Assembly: GCA_003669255.1 (NCBI GenBank)
Contig: QWPO01000135.1
Coordinates: 1-5,654 of the forward strand
Reading direction: 5' to 3'
DNA: 5,654 nt
Source of the DNA: Planctomycetota bacterium
GTDB taxonomy: Bacteria > Planctomycetota > Planctomycetia > Pirellulales > UBA1268
The position numbers were made by a program, and so were the translations under genes. Shown here piece after piece: positions 1-5,628 of this stretch. The first letter of the stretch is position 1, and each line of letters begins with the position of its first letter. The notes under the pieces are model-generated. The model did no database searches, was not told the DNA's origin, and saw nothing but the letters and a program-made list of their open reading frames with translations.

Positions 1-28
1 CCGTAGCACAGGTTTTCAACCTGTGTGC
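1..28. repeat. Hairpin repeat, copy 1 (CACAGGTT palindrome)
   Basis: The arms CACAGGTT (7-14) and AACCTGTG (18-25) are perfect 8-base inverted repeats around a TTC loop. The 28 bases at 1-28 recur identically at 5434-5461. The unit starts with CCGTAGC, which is also found at 278-284 at the head of another hairpin. A short palindrome with conserved flanks, repeated between genes, is typical of REP-like or MITE-like intergenic elements. I associate this motif with planctomycete genomes from memory only. The copy lies at the very edge of the window, so its left border is not visible. It could also act as a transcription terminator for a gene to the left, although the T-run after it is short. Confidence 0.8.
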
Positions 29-56
29 TTTCCGGTTCTGTGTGCCTTCCCGGTTC
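22..56. repeat. Tandem duplication inside repeat copy 1
   Basis: Bases 22-38 (TGTGTGCTTTCCGGTTC) are followed directly by a near-identical unit at 39-56 (TGTGTGCCTTCCCGGTTC), which differs by one substitution and one added C. The copy at the other end of the window (from 5457) has this unit only once before the shared GCATTG. The extra unit therefore looks like a small slippage duplication in copy 1. No coding role is visible. Confidence 0.7.
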
Positions 57-62
57 GCATTG

Positions 63-278
63 GGATTGGCGTCGTGAAAGCCGACCGGCCGTAAGGCCGC
101 GGGCAAATCACGCTGGACGCGGCGTCTGGTGTGGGTTCACCCCACGCCTCACGGCGTTGGGCTTGTACCAACAGCCGCGACAGGCACATGACGAACCGGT
201 CTCACAAGTCCTGCCGGCGCCGAGCATGTCTCCGGCTGGCTGCGGTACCGCGACGATGCGCGAGGATCACGTGTGAAC
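63..278. other. Non-coding spacer with several small hairpins
   Basis: I find no credible gene here. The plus-strand open frame over 25-276 has no recognisable protein and runs through repeats. The stretch holds a GNRA-type hairpin, CGGCC-GTAA-GGCCG at 86-99. A second hairpin has arms at 128-135 and 141-148 (GGTGTGGG and CCCACGCC, one G-T pair, loop TTCAC). A 10-base palindrome, GCGGTACCGC, lies at 242-251. Bases 219-243 are shared with the far end of the window. The stem-loops with a GTAA tetraloop could belong to a structured RNA, but no known RNA family is recognised and no promoter could be assigned. It equally fits a decayed repetitive element. Confidence 0.5.
219..243. repeat. Shared block of composite repeat, copy 1
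   Basis: This 25-base block begins GCCGAGCATGTCTCC and matches 5487-5511 at 23 of 25 positions. The order relative to the CACAGGTT hairpin is the same at both ends of the window. Here 156 bases separate it from the preceding GCATTG block (57-62), whereas the other copy has only 8 bases. The block and hairpin are therefore parts of one composite element of variable length. Confidence 0.65.
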
Positions 279-297
279 CGTAGCGGAGCGTGCTACG
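279..297. repeat. CGTAGC hairpin overlapping the epimerase stop codon
   Basis: The arms CGTAGC (279-284) and GCTACG (292-297) enclose the 7-base loop GGAGCGT. The minus-strand stop codon TAG of the epimerase gene (295-293) lies within the right arm, so the hairpin covers the last codon, the stop and the first bases of the 3' untranslated region. It could stabilise the 3' end or help termination, but no T-run follows on the minus strand, so a classical intrinsic terminator is not supported. The preceding CCGTAGC matches the head of the repeats at 1 and 5434. Confidence 0.5.
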
Positions 298-1204
298 CAG
301 CGGGCGCGAGGATTTCCTTGAGCGCCGCGGCGATGTCGGGGTATTGGAACGTGAAGCCGGTGTCGAGCGCCACCTGAGGAACCACCCGCTGCGAGGCGAA
401 GAGCACCTGGGCGAACTCTCCAAACAGGAGCCGGAGACCGAGGTAGGGGGCCGGCATGAAGGCCGGCCGCCGCAGCTGGCGGCCGAGCGCCTTGGTGAAC
501 TCGCTGTTGCGGACCGGGTGCGGTGCGACGGCATTCATTGGGCCACGGATCGACTCGTGCTCGGCGGCATGCAGATAGAGCCGGGCGAGGTCGCTGACGT
601 GAACCCACGGCATCCACTGGCGGCCGTTCCCCAGCGGCCCGCCGGCGCCGAGCTTGAAGGGGGTGAGCATCTTGGCGAGCGCACCGCCCCCCGCGCCGAG
701 GACGATCCCCGTCCGCTCTGTGACCACTCGCACGCCGAGTTTCTCCGCCGCGAGGGCCTCCTTCTCCCAGGCCACGCAGACGTCGGCGAGGAAGTCGCGC
801 CCCGGTGACGCTGACTCGGTGAGTTCCTCCTCGCCGCGATCGCCGTAGTAGCCCACGGCCGACGCCGACACGAGCACTCGCGGCCGGTCTGACACCTGGG
901 CGATGCCCTGGACGAGGTTTCGGGTGCCGACCACGCGGCTGTCGCGGATCCGCGCCTTCTGGGCCGCTGTCCAGCGGCCCTCGGCGACCGACTCACCCGC
1001 GAGGTGAAAGACCGCCTCCACGCCCGCAAACGCCTCGGCGGGCGGCGGCCCCGCCATCGGGTCCCAGCGGATGATCCGGCCCACGAGATGGCCAACCTTC
1101 TCCCGGGCCCGCTCCGGGTTTCGGGAGAGGATCACGGGCTGGTCGAGCATTCGAAGTAACCGCGGCCCCACCATGCCGGTGCCGCCCGTGACAAGTGTCT
1201 TCAT
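293..1204 (-). CDS. TIGR01777 family epimerase-like SDR protein
   Basis: This is a 303-residue protein of the atypical short-chain dehydrogenase family that includes human SDR39U1 and E. coli YfcH. It is a predicted cytosolic NAD(P)-binding protein whose substrate is not established in the family. The Rossmann glycine motif TGGTGMVG is at residues 6-13, HLAGE at 67-71, SASAVGYYG at 113-121, RTGIVLG at 164-170 and GNGRQWMPWVHVSDL at 192-206. The C-terminal part from about 245 (PAFMPAPYLGLRLLFGEFAQ, then VALDTGFTFQYPDIAAALKEIL) matches the DUF1731 tail typical of the family. Length and domain order are normal, so the gene looks intact. The ATG at 1204 places the glycine motif at the usual distance and has GAGGA five bases upstream. 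Some relatives have been labelled cell-division inhibitors, which I would not carry over. The gene is divergent from the MFS gene. Confidence 0.95.
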   Translation of the reverse strand: MKTLVTGGTGMVGPRLLRMLDQPVILSRNPERAREKVGHLVGRIIRWDPMAGPPPAEAFAGVEAVFHLAGESVAEGRWTAAQKARIRDSRVVGTRNLVQGIAQVSDRPRVLVSASAVGYYGDRGEEELTESASPGRDFLADVCVAWEKEALAAEKLGVRVVTERTGIVLGAGGGALAKMLTPFKLGAGGPLGNGRQWMPWVHVSDLARLYLHAAEHESIRGPMNAVAPHPVRNSEFTKALGRQLRRPAFMPAPYLGLRLLFGEFAQVLFASQRVVPQVALDTGFTFQYPDIAAALKEILAPAA

Positions 1205-1209
1205 GGGGA

Positions 1210-1214
1210 TCCTC
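1210..1214 (-). promoter_or_regulatory. Ribosome binding site of the epimerase gene
   Basis: GAGGA reads on the minus strand with five bases (TCCCC) before the ATG at 1204. It is the only clear Shine-Dalgarno-like sequence at the four gene starts and supports this start codon. Confidence 0.6.
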
Positions 1215-1277
1215 GTTCGTGTGAGCCATTGTGGGCCCTGAGGCGCAGGCCCCGCGGACCCGGCTGTACCAAATGAC

Positions 1278-1295
1278 GGCCGAAGTATAGACAGA
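1278..1295 (-). promoter_or_regulatory. TCTG-N2-TATACTT box upstream of the epimerase gene
   Basis: Read on the minus strand this is TCTGTCTATACTTCGGCC. The sequence upstream of the secreted-protein gene at 3342-3324 has the same TCTG-N2-TATACTT followed by GGCC. In both cases exactly 78 bases lie between the final T of the box and the ATG. TATACT resembles a -10 element and the TG just upstream is reminiscent of an extended -10, but no convincing -35 lies 16-18 bases further up. I infer a promoter core for the minus-strand gene, with a 5' untranslated region of roughly 70 bases. On the plus strand, TATAGA at 1286-1291 could serve the MFS gene instead or as well. Confidence 0.45.
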
Positions 1296-1329
1296 TAGTT
1301 CCCGCCCGGCGCCCTCCGCGTTCCCTTCC

Positions 1330-2589
1330 TTGATCCCGCTCTCGTTTCCGCCGCGCAGCAGCCTTCGTCGCGACCTGCTCGTGTCGACGATCGACGCCAT
1401 GGCGTTCAGCGTGATGGTGGGCTGCGGGGAGACCTACTTTTCCGCCTTCGCCCTGGCCCTCGGGCTGGGGCCGGTCGCCGCCGGCATGGTGGCGGCGGTG
1501 CCGGTGCTCTTCGGCGCCCTGCTTCAGCTCGCGTCGCCGCTGGCGGTCGCGAGAATCGGCAGCAACCGCCGCTGGGTGATGGTCTGCACGCTCGTGCAGG
1601 CATGCTGCTTCATCCCGATGGTGTGGTGGGCGATTCGCGGCGACGCGCAACTCTGGGAACTGCTCGCCGCCGCCTCCATCTACTGGTCGGCCGGAATGGC
1701 GAGCGTTCCCGCCTGGACCGCCTGGATGGCGTCACTCGTGCCGGACCAGCTCCGCACGCCGTACTTCGCCAACCGCAATCGCCTCAGCCAGTTCGCCGTC
1801 TTTCTCGGCTTTGTGCTCAGCGGCCTCGTGCTCCAGTGGGGCGAGGCGCGAGACTCGCTGCTCATCGCGTTCGCGGCGATGTTCGTCGTGGCCGGAGTGG
1901 CGCGGCTGGTATCGACCGCATGCCTGTGGTCGTGTCGGGAGCCGCGTCAGCCCGAGGTCGATGGCACGGCCGCTGCCGAGGCAACGCCGCTGGCCCAGCG
2001 GGTTACGGGTGCCCTCCGTGGCATGGCCGGCCGCAGATCGGGTCGGCTCGTTGCCTTCCTGTGCTGCTTCGTGTTCGGCACGCAGATGGCCGCGCCGTAC
2101 TTCACGCCCTACATGCTCCGGGAACTTGGCTTCTCATACCACGCCTTCATGCTCGTGTTCGGGACGGCCTTTCTCTCAAAGGCCCTTCTGCTTCCCGCCA
2201 TCGGCCGCCTCGCATCGCGGGTGGGGCCGCTCCGCCTGATCTGGATGGCCAGCCTCGCGATCGTGCCGCTGGCGCTGCTCTGGCTGCCTTCGAGAAACGT
2301 TGCCTACCTCTGCGGCGTGCAGGTGGTGGCCGGGGCATGCTGGGCGGCCTACGAGTTGGCGGTCATGCTCATTTTCTTTCGGGAAGTGCATGCCGAGGAG
2401 CGGACCGGCGTCGTCTCGGTCTACAACCTCGGGGTCGCCGTGGCCACGGTTGCCGGTGCCGCGACGGGTGGGCTGATCCTCCGCTCACTCGGTGAGACGT
2501 GGCAGGCCTATGCGACCGTGTTCGCGGTGTCGTGTCTCGCGAGGCTTGCGGCGATCCCGGTCCTCCGCCGCGCGATGGCGACCAGCTGA
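1330..2589 (+). CDS. MFS transporter, 12 predicted helices, substrate unknown
   Basis: This is a 419-residue inner-membrane protein of the major facilitator superfamily. About twelve hydrophobic segments are visible: roughly 20-45, 48-73, 82-102, 107-128, 152-169, 176-199, then after a hydrophilic central loop (200-238) 239-260, 271-291, 302-319, 324-350, 358-385 and 388-412. A degenerate motif A is seen after helix 2 (RIGSNRRW, 75-82) and its echo after helix 8 (GRLASRVG, 292-299). Helix 1 carries a buried acidic residue in GETYF (E34), a possible proton-coupling site. The loop after helix 4 has PAWTAWM and LVPDQLRTPYFANRN (127-150), a pattern I associate with uncharacterised bacterial MFS proteins. 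The frame is open only from TTG 1330 (stop at 1288), with GTG 1381 and ATG 1399 as alternatives, and none has a good ribosome binding site. TTG keeps the basic RRD before helix 1 and is my choice, with low certainty. Substrate cannot be named. Confidence 0.9.
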   Translation: MIPLSFPPRSSLRRDLLVSTIDAMAFSVMVGCGETYFSAFALALGLGPVAAGMVAAVPVLFGALLQLASPLAVARIGSNRRWVMVCTLVQACCFIPMVWWAIRGDAQLWELLAAASIYWSAGMASVPAWTAWMASLVPDQLRTPYFANRNRLSQFAVFLGFVLSGLVLQWGEARDSLLIAFAAMFVVAGVARLVSTACLWSCREPRQPEVDGTAAAEATPLAQRVTGALRGMAGRRSGRLVAFLCCFVFGTQMAAPYFTPYMLRELGFSYHAFMLVFGTAFLSKALLLPAIGRLASRVGPLRLIWMASLAIVPLALLWLPSRNVAYLCGVQVVAGACWAAYELAVMLIFFREVHAEERTGVVSVYNLGVAVATVAGAATGGLILRSLGETWQAYATVFAVSCLARLAAIPVLRRAMATS

Positions 2590-2591
2590 CC

Positions 2592-3251
2592 TCAGCCCGC
2601 CGGCATCGAGGCCTCGCGGGCGAGGCTGTCGAGGAAGGTCCGGGCCTTGCCATACTCGCCGGCCGGATACTCCGTGACCCGAGTCTTGAGCGCGTCGATG
2701 AACTTGGTGATGGTCTGCTGGATCGCCTGGTAGTCGGAATACTGGATGCTGCCGCCCGTCTCAGCACGATGGGCGAAGAGCGGGTCGAGCCGATCGCGAT
2801 AGGGCTTGTAGCCGTCGCCGGTGAGGATCATCGGATACTGGATGTGGCCGGTCACGGGGTCGAGCTGCGTGGACCCAAGTCGCGGTGGGGCGGCCATCTT
2901 CGCCATTCGGATCGCCTGGTCCTGGGTCACCGGCGGCCCCGCCGCCTCGGCGCGCTTGTCGCGGTTCTCCTTCCGCATCTCGAAGTATGTCTCGGTCCAG
3001 CGAAGCCGGTTTTGGATTTCGAGGGTCTTCGCATCCTCCCAGTTCTTGGCGGCTTCCGAGTTCTGAAGGTTTTGGTAGCCCTGCGCCCGCATCACCTCCG
3101 ACATGCCGTAGTCGGCTGCCTGGCCGGCGGTCGAGGCGTAGCCGCCGCGGTTGTAGCCCATGCCGCCCCACTGGGCGGTGGCGACTCCCGATGCCATGCC
3201 GCAGCACGCGGCGAGCAGCAAACGGATGGAAGGCGACGTCGTGCGAGTCAT
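2592..3251 (-). CDS. Secreted protein of unknown function
   Basis: This is a 219-residue exported protein with no domain I can name. The N terminus has a basic stretch ending at R10, a hydrophobic core (LLLAACCGMASGV) and a likely signal peptidase I site after ATA (residue 26), followed by QWGGMGYNRGGY. LAAC at 13-16 resembles a lipobox, but the hydrophobic stretch before it is too short, so I prefer a soluble secreted form. The mature part is a Gly/Tyr-rich start, then a charged, probably helical region (41-105) containing NRLRWTETYFEMRKENRDKR, then LDPVTGHIQYP at 130-140, and a last helical part (168-214). I recall similar proteins of this shape as planctomycete hypotheticals, unverified. 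ATG 3251 is chosen because it begins the signal peptide. The frame stays open to 3584 but would overlap the next gene. GAGG lies eight bases upstream. It converges on the MFS gene with 2 bases between stops. Confidence 0.85.
   Translation of the reverse strand: MTRTTSPSIRLLLAACCGMASGVATAQWGGMGYNRGGYASTAGQAADYGMSEVMRAQGYQNLQNSEAAKNWEDAKTLEIQNRLRWTETYFEMRKENRDKRAEAAGPPVTQDQAIRMAKMAAPPRLGSTQLDPVTGHIQYPMILTGDGYKPYRDRLDPLFAHRAETGGSIQYSDYQAIQQTITKFIDALKTRVTEYPAGEYGKARTFLDSLAREASMPAG
2611..2626. terminator. GC-rich hairpin at the convergent gene junction
   Basis: The arms GCCTCG (2611-2616) and CGAGGC (2621-2626) enclose CGGG. It lies 21 bases past the MFS stop and inside the last codons of the secreted-protein gene. 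Because the two genes end 2 bases apart, each transcript must end inside the other gene, and this is the strongest stem near the junction. There is no T-run on either strand, so a role as terminator is a weak inference. It may simply be codon-driven sequence. Confidence 0.2.
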
Positions 3252-3323
3252 GGCAGGGGCCTCGGGGAACGTGGGCGGATCGAGTGGGGCGTGGCTTGGA
3301 AAACTCACGATGCCGAAAAACTG

Positions 3324-3342
3324 GCCCCAAGTATACTCAGAC
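3324..3342 (-). promoter_or_regulatory. TCTG-N2-TATACTT box upstream of the secreted-protein gene
   Basis: Read on the minus strand this is TCTGAGTATACTTGGGGCC. It matches the box upstream of the epimerase gene in TCTG, TATACTT and GGCC. It sits at the same distance from its ATG (78 bases between). The core AGTATACT (3331-3338) is itself a perfect 8-base palindrome, so it could also be a binding site for a dimeric regulator, or a -10 element for the plus-strand HEAT gene, whose start is 104 bases away. The matching spacing argues for the minus-strand genes. No clear -35 is seen. Confidence 0.45.
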
Positions 3343-3407
3343 CCCGTCGGATGAGCGATGGAGATTTGGCCGGGCGCGGCGGCACGGAGCCGTGAGGCGT
3401 CCCGCAC

Positions 3408-3420
3408 AACGAGACTCGTT
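3408..3420. promoter_or_regulatory. Palindrome just upstream of the HEAT lipoprotein gene
   Basis: AACGAG and CTCGTT are perfect arms around a single A. The site ends 19 bases before ATG 3440 and just before the GGGAG at 3424-3428, which is a weak and distant ribosome binding candidate. The position suits an operator or a hairpin in the leader RNA. The one-base centre makes a DNA dyad more likely than an RNA stem. A chance palindrome of this size is possible. Confidence 0.3.
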
Positions 3421-3439
3421 TTCGGGAGTATCAGCCAGC

Positions 3440-5368
3440 ATGACCCGCCAGCCTCATCAGTTCCTTTCGGCCGTGGGAACGGCCGTGATCGCAGCCCTGT
3501 TCGTGGCAGGGTGCACCAAGACCAAGCAGCCCCCACAGCCGGTTGCGAAGGCCACCGCCGAGGCGAAGTCCGAAGCTGCGGCAAACGTCAAGCAGGTCCC
3601 TGCGCCCGCCGCGGATCAGCCTGCCGACGCGCCGACGATCGCCATCGGCGACCTCGTAAAGAAACTCGCTGCCGCCGCCGATAGTGGCGAGCGGGTGCTC
3701 GTGATCGATGAGATTGGTGCCATTGGACAAAACGCATTGCCGGCCCTCGACGCGCTCGTTGCAGCCTTCGCCGACGCGGATCCACGCGTTCGCTGGCATG
3801 CCACGCGGGCCGTTGGGCTGATCGGCGAGGATGCCCGGTCGGCGCTGCCCGCGATCGTCAAGCTGCTGACCGACGCTGACCCGATCGTGGTGACCCAGGC
3901 CGCCGCGGCGCTCGGCACGATTCGTGAGGACGACGGTCGCGAGCAGATTCCGGCCGCCGACGCCGCCACCTATGCCGCCGTGATCGATCCGCTCGCCGGC
4001 GCGGCCGTTCATCCTGACGGACGTGCCCGTCGCGCCGCCGTTCGGGCGCTTCGGCGATACAAGTCGCTCGCCGACATGGGGCCGATCGTCACCAAGCAGT
4101 TGGCCGACGCCGATCCGGGCGTCGTGATCTCGGCGCTGCAGACGCTGGCCGACATGGGGGACGACGCCGTGCCGCTTCTCACGGAGGCCCTGAAAGACCC
4201 GAAGTCGAGATACTGGGCCGAGGTGGCGCTTGCGGAGATCGGGCCCGACGCCGCCCCGGCGACTGCGGTCTTGGCGCAGGCGGCCGAAGAGGGAGCGACC
4301 GAAGAGCGTCTCCAGGCCATTCTGTCGCTGGCCGCCATTGGCGAGCCCGCCGCGTCGGCGGCACCCGTGGTCGTCAAGGCGCTCGACTCCGAGGACGCGG
4401 CGCTGCACCTCCCCGCCGCCTTCGCGCTGGGTCGCATGAAAGCTTCCGCCGGCGACGAGAGCCTGAAGAAGCTGGCGGCAGGAGACGATCCGTTTCTCGG
4501 GAGTGTGGCGGCCTGGTCACTCGCCCGCATTCACCCCGACGACAAGCAGCTCGTGGAAGACGCCGTCGCCCGGCTTCGCAAGGGGCTTGCCCATCCCGAT
4601 CCCGATGCCCGCGCCGCCAGTGTGAACGGCCTCTCAGACCTTTCTGACACACTCGCTGATGACGCCCGCGCGCAACTCGCGGGCGAGTTTCTGGGCCTAC
4701 TCACTGACGCTGATCCAGAGACTGGCCGGGCGGCAGGGGCGGCGTTGATCCGGCTGGGTGGGGCGGCCGTTCCCGGCTTGCGGGCGAAACTCGCCGACCC
4801 GGCGCTGCGGCTCAATGTCATGGAGATCCTGTCTGCGATGGGGCCTGCTGCGAAGCCCGCGATTGGCGAACTCGTGACCGCTCTCGGTGACGCGGATCCG
4901 GAATGCCGGGGCGATGCCGCGGTGGCGATTGGCGCGATCGGCGCCGACGCAGCCGAAGCCGTGCCGCAGCTTCAAACGCTCGTGGCCGACACCTCGGCAG
5001 CCGACGGTCTGCGGTACGCGGCCGCGTACGCGCTCGGAAAGATCGGTCCAGCGGCGGCCGCTGCGGAGCCGGTGCTCCGCGAACTCTCCCAGTCGCCGGA
5101 CGAACTGATGGCCACGGTGGCCACGTGGGCAGGCCTCAAGATCAAGCCAGACGACGCGTCGCAGTTCGAGCACGCGATCCCGTTGCTGCGTCGGGCGCTT
5201 CGCGGCGACCGGGAGATGGTGCGACTGGAGGCTGCCGTGGCGCTTGGCGACATCGGCCCGGCTGCGGCGTCGGCGATCCCGATCCTCGAGTTGGTGTCCG
5301 AAGAAGACTCGGTGAAGCAGGTCCGCGCGGCAGCCGCCGCAGCGCTTGCAAAGATCCGGGCCAAGTAG
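3440..5368 (+). CDS. HEAT-repeat lipoprotein
   Basis: This is a 642-residue predicted lipoprotein. The signal sequence has a hydrophobic core (residues 8-22) ending in the lipobox VAGC, with C25 as the lipidated cysteine. A Lys/Ala/Pro/Gln-rich linker (26-66) follows, then about sixteen HEAT-like helical pairs from about 70 to the end. Typical units are RWHATRAVGLIGEDARSALP and YALGKIGPAAAAAEPVLREL, of the PBS-lyase/EZ-HEAT type, with the IG and DADP turns recurring every 30-40 residues. HEAT solenoids bind proteins, and no catalytic domain is fused here, so a scaffold role at the cell envelope is inferred. Three longer units containing a DD turn (D164-D165, D367-D368, D571-D572) divide the solenoid into staggered modules of about 200 residues. 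ATG 3440 is chosen because it begins the signal peptide. The frame is open further upstream, but that part lies over the neighbouring gene. The gene is divergent from the secreted-protein gene. A partner or process cannot be named. Confidence 0.93.
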   Translation: MTRQPHQFLSAVGTAVIAALFVAGCTKTKQPPQPVAKATAEAKSEAAANVKQVPAPAADQPADAPTIAIGDLVKKLAAAADSGERVLVIDEIGAIGQNALPALDALVAAFADADPRVRWHATRAVGLIGEDARSALPAIVKLLTDADPIVVTQAAAALGTIREDDGREQIPAADAATYAAVIDPLAGAAVHPDGRARRAAVRALRRYKSLADMGPIVTKQLADADPGVVISALQTLADMGDDAVPLLTEALKDPKSRYWAEVALAEIGPDAAPATAVLAQAAEEGATEERLQAILSLAAIGEPAASAAPVVVKALDSEDAALHLPAAFALGRMKASAGDESLKKLAAGDDPFLGSVAAWSLARIHPDDKQLVEDAVARLRKGLAHPDPDARAASVNGLSDLSDTLADDARAQLAGEFLGLLTDADPETGRAAGAALIRLGGAAVPGLRAKLADPALRLNVMEILSAMGPAAKPAIGELVTALGDADPECRGDAAVAIGAIGADAAEAVPQLQTLVADTSAADGLRYAAAYALGKIGPAAAAAEPVLRELSQSPDELMATVATWAGLKIKPDDASQFEHAIPLLRRALRGDREMVRLEAAVALGDIGPAAASAIPILELVSEEDSVKQVRAAAAAALAKIRAK

Positions 5369-5405
5369 TCCGGGGCACGCGAAGCTTGAGGCGTTGCAGG
5401 TGCTC

Positions 5406-5422
5406 GGGGCTGCCAATGCCCC
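5406..5422. repeat. GGGGCTGCCARTGCCCC repeat, copy A
   Basis: The arms GGGGC and GCCCC enclose a 7-base loop, TGCCAAT. The same 17 bases recur at 5551-5567 with one change in the loop (A to G). This copy lies 37 bases after the HEAT stop codon. It could help end that transcript, but no T-run follows. Confidence 0.55.
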
Positions 5423-5433
5423 TCGCTGTCCTC

Positions 5434-5478
5434 CCGTAGCACAGGTTTTCAACCTGTGTGCCTTTCCGGCTCGCATTG
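5434..5478. repeat. Hairpin repeat, copy 2 (CACAGGTT palindrome)
   Basis: The first 28 bases (5434-5461) equal 1-28 exactly, with arms at 5440-5447 and 5451-5458 around TTC. It continues through a single CTTTCCGGCTC unit into TCGCATTG, parallel to copy 1 but without its tandem duplication. Both copies have the same orientation, judged from the flanks. It lies 65 bases after the HEAT gene and is the best stem available to end its transcript, though only a TTT follows at 5463-5465. Confidence 0.8.
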
Positions 5479-5486
5479 ATCTCAAC

Positions 5487-5511
5487 GCCGAGCATGTCTC
5501 CCGCCGGCTGC
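5487..5511. repeat. Shared block of composite repeat, copy 2
   Basis: This block matches 219-243 at 23 of 25 bases, starting GCCGAGCATGTCTCC. Here it follows the GCATTG of the hairpin unit after only 8 bases, against 156 in copy 1. Either this is an internally deleted form or copy 1 gained an insert. Confidence 0.65.
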
Positions 5512-5550
5512 TCCCCCTTCCGGAATCGGATGTGAGGGATGATGTTGCGA

Positions 5551-5567
5551 GGGGCTGCCAGTGCCCC
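5551..5567. repeat. GGGGCTGCCARTGCCCC repeat, copy B
   Basis: This has the same five-base arms as the copy at 5406, with loop TGCCAGT. Both copies are in the same orientation and stand on either side of the CACAGGTT hairpin. The loop change with intact arms fits a stem-loop under weak structural constraint, but two copies are too few to be sure. Confidence 0.55.
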
Positions 5568-5587
5568 GAGAGCCGGGCTATGGAAGC

Positions 5588-5615
5588 AAGCGCAGCCAGG
5601 ATGGCGAAGCGCAGC
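5588..5615. repeat. Direct repeat of AAGCGCAGC
   Basis: AAGCGCAGC occurs at 5588-5596 and 5607-5615, 19 bases apart start to start. Between them GCC-AGGAT-GGC (5595-5605) forms a minimal stem. Its loop AGGAT is the same as in the strong hairpin at 5629-5651. The nine-base direct repeat is short and may be chance, but it adds to the repeat-dense character of this spacer. Confidence 0.35.
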
Positions 5616-5628
5616 GGACATGCAGTGA

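Noticed and set aside
128..148. Stem-loop with GGTTCACCCC resembling a tRNA T-arm
   Set aside because: The loop register does not fit a standard seven-base TTCRANN loop on a five-pair stem, and no anticodon arm, D-arm or acceptor stem can be drawn around it.
25..276. Open frame of 83 codons on the plus strand in the left spacer
   Set aside because: It runs through the tandem duplication, hairpins and shared repeat block, has no ribosome binding site, and encodes no recognisable protein. It is best explained as an open frame in a repeat.
3383..3394. CACGG-AG-CCGTG palindrome upstream of the HEAT gene
   Set aside because: It is short and GC-rich, with no second copy in the window. There is no positional reason to prefer it over the AACGAG/CTCGTT palindrome closer to the start codon, so it is not called as a regulatory site.
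2885..3439. Upstream extension of the HEAT gene frame (185 codons before the chosen ATG)
   Set aside because: This part is antisense to the secreted-protein gene, is Arg/Ser/Pro-rich as expected from a GC-rich shadow frame, and would bury the lipoprotein signal sequence in the middle of the protein.
3252..3584. Upstream extension of the secreted-protein frame on the minus strand
   Set aside because: It would overlap the start of the HEAT gene and place the signal peptide internally. The ATG at 3251 begins a normal signal peptide.
3431..4408. Long antisense open frame (325 codons) across the HEAT gene
   Set aside because: Its product is rich in Gly/Arg/His low-complexity sequence and mirrors the repeated coding strand. 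GC-rich repeat genes commonly give such frames. The same holds for the minus-strand frame at 4697-5485.
1..5461. Repeated CACAGGTT hairpin considered as CRISPR repeats or attachment sites
   Set aside because: There are only two copies, 5.4 kb apart, with no spacer pattern, no cas genes, no integrase and no tRNA gene in the window.
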